A stretch of 64,000 nucleotides of DNA from contig NZ_FRXO01000005.1 of the NCBI RefSeq assembly GCF_900148505.1, positions 396,577 to 460,576 on the forward strand. The letters run 5' to 3'. Positions 47,339-64,000 of this stretch are shown here, piece by piece. This stretch comes from Pseudoxanthobacter soli DSM 19599 (GTDB lineage: Bacteria > Pseudomonadota > Alphaproteobacteria > Rhizobiales > Segnochrobactraceae). A program made the position numbers and the translations under genes. The notes beneath the pieces were generated by a model, which was not told the DNA's origin, did not search any database, and saw nothing but the letters and a program-made list of their open reading frames with translations. The first letter of the stretch is position 1. Each line of letters opens with the position of its first letter.

Positions 47339-47869
47339 ATGGCCAAGCGCTGGTACATCGTCCACGCCTATTCGAATTTCGAGAAGAAGGTCGCCGAGTC
47401 GATCCGCGAAAAGGCGGCCCAGAACGGGCTCGAAGAGCTTTTCGACGAGATCCTCGTCCCGACCGAGAAGGTCGTGGAGGTGCGCCGCGGTCGCAAGGTC
47501 GACACCGAGCGCAAGTTCTTCCCCGGCTACGTGCTGGTGAAGATGGACATGACCGATCAGGCCTATCACCTGATCAAGAACACGCCGAAGGTCACCGGGT
47601 TCCTCGGTACGGACAACCGTCCGATGCCGATCCCGGACGCGGAGGCGATGCGCATCCTGCAGCAGGTGCAGGAGGGCGTGGAGCGTCCGAAGCCGACCGT
47701 GTCGTTCGAGGTCGGCGAGCAGGTGCGGGTCTCCGACGGGCCGTTCGCTTCCTTCAGCGGCCACGTGGAAGAGGTCGACGAGGAGCGCGCCCGTCTCAAG
47801 GTCGCGGTGTCGATCTTCGGCCGGCCGACGCCGGTCGAGCTGGAATACGGCCAGGTCGAGAAGGTCTGA
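47339..47869 (+). CDS. nusG: transcription termination/antitermination protein NusG
   Basis: 176 residues with the NGN domain (KRWYIVHAYSNFEKKVAESI, KFFPGYVLVKMDMTDQAYHL) and a C-terminal KOW domain (EQVRVSDGPFASFSGHVEEV). It binds RNA polymerase and couples transcription with Rho or ribosomes. A GGAGG site precedes ATG 47339. Confidence 0.97.
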   Translation: MAKRWYIVHAYSNFEKKVAESIREKAAQNGLEELFDEILVPTEKVVEVRRGRKVDTERKFFPGYVLVKMDMTDQAYHLIKNTPKVTGFLGTDNRPMPIPDAEAMRILQQVQEGVERPKPTVSFEVGEQVRVSDGPFASFSGHVEEVDEERARLKVAVSIFGRPTPVELEYGQVEKV

Positions 47870-48117
47870 CGATCGGTCTAGCCCGGTGGCGGCGTTCGCC
47901 GGGCGACGCAGGTTTCCGTGCGGGTGGTTCGGCCCGTGCGGCGAGAGCTTCCAGTCCCGCGATGCGGATGCCCGATCGGGCGGCGCGCGGCGGGGCGGAT
48001 GAGCGAGGGGCGGGAGGAAATGGATGCTGACGCCGGCATCCCCGGTCCGAACCGCCCCGATCCCGCCGGACGGTGTCCGGCGCAACGGTCGGGAAGGGGT
48101 CCCGACGGGAGAGAGCA

Positions 48118-48549
48118 ATGGCGAAGAAAATCGACGGCTATATCAAGCTGCAGGTGAAGGCGGGCTCCGCTGCCCCGTCTCCGCCGATCGGCCCCGCGCT
48201 TGGCCAGCGCGGCCTGAACATCATGATGTTCTGTAAGGAGTTCAACGCCCGCACGCAGGACCTCGAGAAGGGTCAGCCGTGCCCGGTCGTGATCACCTAT
48301 TTCTCGGACAAGTCGTTCACGTTCGAGATCAAGACCGCGCCCGTCAGCCACTTCCTGAAGCAGGCTGCCGGCATCTCGTCCGGGTCCAAGACTCCGGGCA
48401 AGGGCGCCATGGCCGGCAAGGTCACGGCCGCCCAGTGCCGTGAGATCGCGGAGAAGAAGCTGAAGGATCTGAACGCCACGGATCTCGATGCCGCTCAGCG
48501 CATGATCGAAGGTTCCGCCCGTTCGATGGGCCTCGAGGTGGTGGGGTAA
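48118..48549 (+). CDS. rplK: 50S ribosomal protein L11
   Basis: 143 residues with the L11 pattern: [20 protein letters not shown] then [20 protein letters not shown], and the 23S-binding C-terminal domain (ITAAQ-like [20 protein letters not shown]). It forms the GTPase-associated centre with L10 and L7/L12. It starts at ATG 48118 after GGGAGAGAGC. A 248-base gap with no gene separates it from nusG. rplA follows after 6 bases. Confidence 0.97.
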   Translation: MAKKIDGYIKLQVKAGSAAPSPPIGPALGQRGLNIMMFCKEFNARTQDLEKGQPCPVVITYFSDKSFTFEIKTAPVSHFLKQAAGISSGSKTPGKGAMAGKVTAAQCREIAEKKLKDLNATDLDAAQRMIEGSARSMGLEVVG

Positions 48550-48555
48550 TTGACG

Positions 48556-49254
48556 ATGGCAAAGCTCGCCAAGCGCATCAGCGCCACTCGCCAGGGCATC
48601 GACCGCGAGAAGCTCTATGGCCTCGACGAGGCTCTGAAGCTCGTGAAGGACCGGGCGACCGCGAAGTTCGACGAGACCGTCGAAGTCGCGATCAATCTCG
48701 GCGTCGACCCGCGTCACGCCGACCAGATGGTCCGCGGCGTTTGCGTGCTGCCGAACGGCACGGGCCGCACGGTCCGCGTCGCGGTGTTCGCCCGCGGCGA
48801 CAAGGCTGACGAAGCCCGCGCCGCCGGTGCCGACATCGTCGGCGCCGAGGACCTGCTGGAGACCATCCAGGGCGGCGCGATCGATTTCGATCGCTGCATC
48901 GCGACCCCGGACATGATGCCGCTCGTCGGCCGCCTCGGTAAGGTGCTCGGCCCGCGCGGCCTGATGCCGAACCCGAAGGTCGGCACCGTGACGAACGACC
49001 TCAAGACCGCCGTGCGCGACGCCAAGGGCGGCGCCGTGGAGTTCCGCGTCGAGAAGGCCGGCATCATCCACGCCGGTATCGGCAAGGCCTCGTTCGAGGT
49101 CGACGCGCTCGCCCAGAACATCCGCGCGCTCGCGGATGCGGTGGTGCGTGCCAAGCCGGCCGGCGCCAAGGGCACCTACGTGCAGCGCGTCGCGCTGTCC
49201 TCGACCATGGGTCCCGGCGTGAAGGTCGACCCGGCGACGCTCGCCAGCGCCTGA
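48556..49254 (+). CDS. rplA: 50S ribosomal protein L1
   Basis: 232 residues matching L1: [60 protein letters not shown], and the [14 protein letters not shown] region. It binds 23S rRNA at the L1 stalk and in other bacteria represses its own operon; whether a regulatory site precedes rplK here is unclear. It is chosen to start at ATG 48556; TTG 48550 would add two residues. Confidence 0.97.
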   Translation: MAKLAKRISATRQGIDREKLYGLDEALKLVKDRATAKFDETVEVAINLGVDPRHADQMVRGVCVLPNGTGRTVRVAVFARGDKADEARAAGADIVGAEDLLETIQGGAIDFDRCIATPDMMPLVGRLGKVLGPRGLMPNPKVGTVTNDLKTAVRDAKGGAVEFRVEKAGIIHAGIGKASFEVDALAQNIRALADAVVRAKPAGAKGTYVQRVALSSTMGPGVKVDPATLASA

Positions 49255-49789
49255 GGGCGCGGCGTCCGACGCAAGCCCGTCCGGCTTCCGCCGGGCGGCG
49301 CGGACGCATCCCCGGCGGATGGAAACATTCGGGGCGGGGAGACGTTCCGCAGACATGAATTGGATCCCCGCCGCACCGCTCGCGGCGCGGGGGCGATCCC
49401 AAGGCCCGTCGGCGCTCGTTCGCCGATGGGGAGACCGGGCCGGAAACGGCGGGGCAACCCGGCGTCGACGGCCTGGACCTGTCCGAGACTGCAGGTGCGT
49501 CCGTCCGCTTCCTTCTTCCGAAGGCGCGGGCATCGCTTAAGCCCCGCGGGGGCCTGCATAGGCGGGATGGGACCGGATTCACGACCACGCGGCACGCGGG
49601 GTTGAACGCCCGCGCCGTCCGCGCGGCTTTTCCGGTTCGCACCGTTAGCCTTGCGGCACGCCATTGGCGCGTTCGCGGGCGGGCAGGCATCGAGAGCGCC
49701 GACCCGAGTTCCGCGAATGCGTTCGAAGGATGAAGGCGGCAATGGCAACCGGCGCATGGATTTTCCGTGCGCCATTTGGAGTGAGGCAA
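49255..49789. other. rplA-rplJ intergenic region, likely rplJ leader
   Basis: No gene is supported. In most bacteria a structured leader bound by L10-(L7/L12)4 occupies this position and controls rplJL. I can draw GC-rich stems but cannot identify the conserved kink-turn with confidence, so the leader assignment rests on position. Confidence 0.4.
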
Positions 49790-50308
49790 GTGGATAGAGC
49801 GGAAAAGCGAGAGCTTGTCACGTCGCTCCACGGGGTGTTCGAGAACACCGGCGTGGTCGTCGTGGCCCACTATCAGGGTCTCACCGTCGCCCAGATGTCG
49901 GCCCTGCGCGGGCGCATGAAGGCTGCGGGAGCATCCCTGAAGGTCGCGAAGAACCGCCTCGTCAAGCTTGCCCTTCAAGGCACCGAAGCTGAGGGCATCT
50001 CCGGCTTGTTCACCGGTCCGACGGTCATCGCCTATTCGGCGGACCCGGTGGCCGCGCCGAAGATCGCGGTCGAGTTCGCCAAGGGGAACGACAAGTTCGT
50101 CGTCCTCGGCGGCGCGCTCGGACGTCAGACCCTCAATGCGGAAGGCGTCAAGGCGCTTGCGACCATGCCGTCGCTGGACGAGCTCCGCGCTCGCCTGGTC
50201 GGCATGATCAACACGCCCGCCACCCGCATCGCCGGGGTTCTGCAGGCCCCGGCCGGCCAGCTCGCGCGTGTTTTCAACGCGTATGCCACGAAGGACGAAG
50301 CGGCCTGA
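49790..50308 (+). CDS. rplJ: 50S ribosomal protein L10
   Basis: 172 residues starting from GTG 49790 ([20 protein letters not shown]), with GAGG a few bases upstream. L10 features include [36 protein letters not shown] and the C-terminal helix that binds L7/L12 dimers ([18 protein letters not shown]). A longer frame upstream encodes no conserved sequence. rplL follows after 57 bases. Confidence 0.96.
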   Translation: MDRAEKRELVTSLHGVFENTGVVVVAHYQGLTVAQMSALRGRMKAAGASLKVAKNRLVKLALQGTEAEGISGLFTGPTVIAYSADPVAAPKIAVEFAKGNDKFVVLGGALGRQTLNAEGVKALATMPSLDELRARLVGMINTPATRIAGVLQAPAGQLARVFNAYATKDEAA

Positions 50309-50365
50309 GGCCGTTCACGCGTCACCCCATCAATCTAACGGTACGAACCGACTGGAGTTAATGAA

Positions 50366-50746
50366 ATGGCTGATCTCGCGAAGCTCGTCGAAGAGCTGTC
50401 GACCCTGACCGTGCTGGAAGCCGCCGAGCTCTCCAAGCTGCTCGAAGAGAAGTGGGGCGTCTCCGCGGCTGCCCCGGTCGCCGTTGCGGCGATCCCGGGC
50501 GGCGGCGGCGATGCCGCCCCGGTCGTCGAGGAGAAGACCGAGTTCGACGTGATCCTCGTCGACGCCGGCGACAAGAAGATCAACGTGATCAAGGAAGTCC
50601 GCGCCATCACCAACCTCGGCCTGAAGGAAGCCAAGGACCTGGTCGAAGGCGCCCCGAAGGCGGTGAAGGAAGCCGTCTCCAAGGCCGAGGCCGACGAGCT
50701 GAAGAAGAAGCTCGAAGACGCCGGCGCCAAGGTCGAAGTGAAGTAA
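50366..50746 (+). CDS. rplL: 50S ribosomal protein L7/L12
   Basis: 126 residues. The N-terminal dimerisation helix ([20 protein letters not shown]), a flexible Ala/Gly/Pro hinge ([15 protein letters not shown]) and the C-terminal factor-binding domain ([40 protein letters not shown]) are intact. Confidence 0.97.
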   Translation: MADLAKLVEELSTLTVLEAAELSKLLEEKWGVSAAAPVAVAAIPGGGGDAAPVVEEKTEFDVILVDAGDKKINVIKEVRAITNLGLKEAKDLVEGAPKAVKEAVSKAEADELKKKLEDAGAKVEVK

Positions 50747-50768
50747 TCTTCCTCGACTTCAGGAAGAT
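50746..50768 (+). terminator. rplL-rpoB intercistronic hairpin
   Basis: ATCTTCCT (50746-50753) and AGGAAGAT (50761-50768) form an 8-bp stem with loop CGACTTC directly at the rplL stop. No T-run follows. A partial attenuator or RNase III processing site between ribosomal and polymerase genes is typical of this operon. Confidence 0.6.
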
Positions 50769-50978
50769 CGGTCCGGGGCGCTCGTTGCGGGCGTCCCGGA
50801 TCGGCATTTGACGGGAAGGTCCCTCGCGGGACCCGACCGCAGCAGACCGCGGCGGAGCGTTTCGGCTCCGGGGCGGCAGGTTCAGACGGGACGACTCTCC
50901 GAAGCGTCGGCGGTCCAAAGCGACCCTCCTGCCGACGGTTCCGATGGTCGTCCACCGACGCGAGACGAGGAGCGACTT

Positions 50979-55139
<4,161 letters not shown>

Positions 55140-55282
55140 TCCGCGGCTTCGCCGACCCGGTCGCGGCCTGAACCGGCTGCGACCGGCCGACCGAGACGAC
55201 TGAAACTGGATTTGACGGCGATGCGACGGCCGGAGCTCATACGGAGCCCGCTTCGTCCTCGCCGATGCGAAGGAGAGAGCCG

Positions 55283-59497
<4,215 letters not shown>

Positions 59498-59591
59498 TCC
59501 CGCGACGGCCGGGGAGGAGCGATCCTCCCCGCCAGGGGCAAACAGGCCGGGGCGATGATCGCCGAGGCGATGATCGAACGGCTGGAATCGG

Positions 59592-59630
59592 AACGGGCCG
59601 CCTTCTTGCGAGGGCGGCCCGTTTCCTTTT
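59592..59630 (+). terminator. rho-independent terminator of rpoBC
   Basis: AACGGGCCGCC (59592-59602) pairs with GGCGGCCCGTT (59613-59623) with a 10-base loop, followed by TTTCCTTTT. The AA/TT edges would also give a weaker bidirectional signal. Confidence 0.85.
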
Positions 59631-59736
59631 GCAGCGCCGGATGTCCTGGGAGGGCGACGCAGCGGGTCGCCTTGGGTGTCTTGGGAGGGGATGCGCTGGG
59701 CGGAGCGGAGCTGTCAGCCTGTCGCCAAGCGGCAGG

Positions 59737-60009
59737 TCAGAAGGCGACGGCGCCGATCGCCTGATAGCAGAGGAAGGTCGCGAGGCCGCCGAACAGCGCG
59801 GCCTGCGCCAGTTCCACGATCCGCCACTTGGTGGCGTTGGCTTCCTCGCGCAGAGCCTGAAGCGCGGAGGCGTGGCGCGCGAACATCACGCCGCTCGCGA
59901 CGGAACGGCTCCAGGAGAGCGCACTGGGCGAGAGTGCACCGGGCGAGAGCGCACCGGGAGAGGCCGCACCCGGGCGGTGGTTGGCACGGGCCGGAACGGG
60001 CGGGGTCAT
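59737..60009 (-). CDS. small membrane protein of unknown function between rpoC and rpsL
   Basis: 90 residues, on the opposite strand to the ribosomal operon. The N-terminal half is low in complexity with a repeated SPGALSPGALSPSAL; the middle is amphipathic (FARHASALQALREEANATKW) and the end is one membrane helix (LAQAALFGGLATFLCYQAIG). GGAGG at good spacing precedes ATG 60009, which supports expression. I do not recognise a family. The three SP(G/S)ALS units are repeats at DNA level too. Possibly a lineage-specific small inner-membrane protein. Confidence 0.65.
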   Translation of the reverse strand: MTPPVPARANHRPGAASPGALSPGALSPSALSWSRSVASGVMFARHASALQALREEANATKWRIVELAQAALFGGLATFLCYQAIGAVAF

Positions 60010-60762
60010 GGCAATCCTCCGCGATGGTCGGTCTCGGTCTTGCGTAAGTCTTGGAGCAACGGCGCGCGACAGACCCGAGGCGCGTCCGGGCTTTAACGCG
60101 CAAGGGCGCGCGATGTTCCAGGCCGCCGGAACCATCGCGCGATTCCCGCAAGGTGGCAATAGAAATGCGAATCGTTCGCAATAATAGGAATCACTCCAAT
60201 TCGAATGTGAGCCGGCGCGGACCGGATTCGGGAATCGGCCGTTGGTGGCTCGTCGACTGGAAGGGGAGGGGGCGGCCGATTCCGCGGTGGCGATGCCGCC
60301 TCGGCCTTTCATCGGCCCGCGCGACTGAGAAGATTGCGTGACGGCCGCGTCGAATGGTACGATCTTGCGTGTCGACGCTTGGTTACGAAAGCGTTGCGGC
60401 GGGCCGGGAATTTTTTCCGCGGAACGCCTGAACCTATTGACGGGGCGGAAGCGAAAGTCTAGGTTCCGCGCACTTTGACGGCAGGCGGTAAGCCTCGATC
60501 GTATCCATGACGCGCAGTCGCCCGGTTCTCTGAACCAGCAAGCGACGCGAAAGCGGCGGATCCAGTCGGCTTAAACGCTGTCGTGACCACTGGGTGACAT
60601 GACGATCAAGCCATGATCGCGGGAAACCGTGATCCTCTGGATCGTGGGCCCTGTCCGGCGGAGATGTCCGCAGGACTGCGGCCTCCATTCGCGTGGCTGA
60701 ATCGGAACGTCGTTTCCGGGCGGCAGACGGAACGCTTGAGCTGAAGAGTACGGAACGGAAGC
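60010..60762. other. intergenic region upstream of rpsL
   Basis: No gene is supported in these 753 bases. It holds the rpsL operon promoter (60437-60465), a possible second TTGACG at 60475-60480 with TCGTAT 18 bases on, a leader of almost 300 bases, and the promoter of the small reverse-strand gene. The leader has no reading frame with a good ribosome binding site. Confidence 0.5.
60437..60465 (+). promoter_or_regulatory. rpsL-rpsG-fusA-tuf promoter
   Basis: TTGACG (60437-60442) and TAGGTT (60460-60465) with a 17-base spacer, a good alphaproteobacterial housekeeping promoter. Confidence 0.65.
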
Positions 60763-61134
60763 ATGCCGACGATCAACCAGCTGATCCGCAACCCGCGGCA
60801 GGCTCCTGCGAAGCGGAACAAGGTTCCCGCGCTGGAGCAGAACCCGCAGAAGCGTGGTGTGTGCACGCGCGTCTACACGACGACCCCGAAGAAGCCGAAC
60901 TCGGCGCTTCGTAAGGTCGCCAAGGTGCGCCTCACCAACGGCTTCGAAGTGATCGGCTACATCCCTGGTGAAGGCCATAACCTTCAGGAGCACTCGGTCG
61001 TCATGATCCGCGGCGGCCGCGTGAAGGACCTTCCGGGCGTGCGCTACCACGTTCTGCGTGGCGTGCTCGATACCCAGGGCGTCAAGGACCGCAAGCAGCG
61101 CCGTTCGAAGTACGGCGCCAAGCGGCCCAAGTAA
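60763..61134 (+). CDS. rpsL: 30S ribosomal protein S12
   Basis: 123 residues: [12 protein letters not shown], the decoding-centre loops [19 protein letters not shown] and [17 protein letters not shown], and the basic tail [13 protein letters not shown]. Lysines at the classical streptomycin positions are wild type. Starts the str operon. Confidence 0.98.
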   Translation: MPTINQLIRNPRQAPAKRNKVPALEQNPQKRGVCTRVYTTTPKKPNSALRKVAKVRLTNGFEVIGYIPGEGHNLQEHSVVMIRGGRVKDLPGVRYHVLRGVLDTQGVKDRKQRRSKYGAKRPK

Positions 61135-61734
<600 letters not shown>

Positions 61735-61770
61735 TCCCGAGCTTCGTTCGAGTCTGAAAGGCACCCCGTC

Positions 61771-63846
<2,076 letters not shown>

Positions 63847-63905
63847 GCCTCCGGATCGAAACAACGCTCGCAGACCTGACAACTCGCATTTGACGGAGCA
63901 CGCCG

Positions 63906-64000
63906 ATGGCGAAAGAGAAATTTGCGCGGACCAAGCCGCACTGCAACATCGGGACGATTGGTCACGTTGACCATGGCAAGACGTCGCTGACGGCGGCGAT
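63906..64000 (+). CDS. tuf: elongation factor Tu, 5' end only
   Basis: The first 31 codons before the window ends: [20 protein letters not shown] then [11 protein letters not shown], containing the G1 motif GHVDHGKT. Last gene of the str operon in most bacteria; which tuf copy it is cannot be told. Confidence 0.97.
   Translation, partial: MAKEKFARTKPHCNIGTIGHVDHGKTSLTAA

Overview
The window is chromosomal DNA from a high-GC alphaproteobacterium, most likely of the order Hyphomicrobiales (Rhizobiales). Three things support this: a ctrA/chpT/fliJ cell-cycle block, a circularly permuted two-piece tmRNA with the tag ANDNYAEARLAA, and the AapJQMP amino-acid transporter. Families typical of the group (EipA/DUF1134, DUF4169, alphaproteobacterial SspB) point the same way. 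I cannot resolve the genus. There is no prophage, transposase gene, CRISPR array or rRNA.

Layout. 0-4.9 kb: the 5' part of a COG4671-type glycosyltransferase, divergent from a translationally coupled set of an ABC-exporter-like protein with a degenerate ATPase, a cyclic-nucleotide-binding-domain protein and an MBL-fold hydrolase. 4.9-14.6 kb: nitrogen and sulfur metabolism (metC, aapJQMP, sseA, cysK, cysE, a DUF3126 protein). 14.8-22.6 kb: accessory and envelope genes (a tandem pair of secreted histidine-phosphatase-like proteins, fucU with a divergent GntR regulator, a lipoprotein hydrolase, DUF423, a coiled-coil membrane protein, eipA). Three copies of a ~115-bp structured repeat lie among them. 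22.8-25.2 kb: chpT, ctrA and fliJ, with six GANTC (CcrM) sites in the ctrA-fliJ intergenic region. 25.3-27.3 kb: an RHH protein, DUF4169, sspB and the permuted ssrA gene.

27.5-34 kb: thyA-GNAT-folA and hflK-hflC-DUF2065, both chains with 4-bp overlaps, then degP behind a 14-bp tandem repeat. 34.2-38.5 kb: gtrA, a polytopic membrane protein, serB, miaA. 38.5-42.5 kb: ilvB, ilvN and ilvC. ilvB is preceded by a complete attenuator: promoter, a 17-residue leader peptide rich in Val/Leu/Ile, and an intrinsic terminator. 42.5-46.3 kb: a fourth repeat copy, a secreted protein of unknown function, a divergent TetR/MFS pair with two candidate operators, and a TerC-family gene. 46.5-64 kb: tRNA-Trp(CCA), secE-nusG-rplK-rplA-rplJ-rplL-rpoB-rpoC, a small reverse-strand membrane protein, then rpsL-rpsG-fusA and the first codons of tuf.

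How the genes fit together: cysE and cysK are the two steps of cysteine synthesis, and sseA and metC handle neighbouring sulfur amino acids. aapJQMP imports L-amino acids. ChpT relays phosphate to CtrA. SspB delivers ssrA-tagged proteins to ClpXP, and here it lies next to ssrA itself. thyA and folA form the dTMP/folate cycle. HflKC and DegP are envelope quality control. The least explained items are the degenerate ABC protein with a three-fold Q-loop-like motif and its cyclic-nucleotide partner, the dispersed hairpin repeat, and a few small secreted or membrane proteins.
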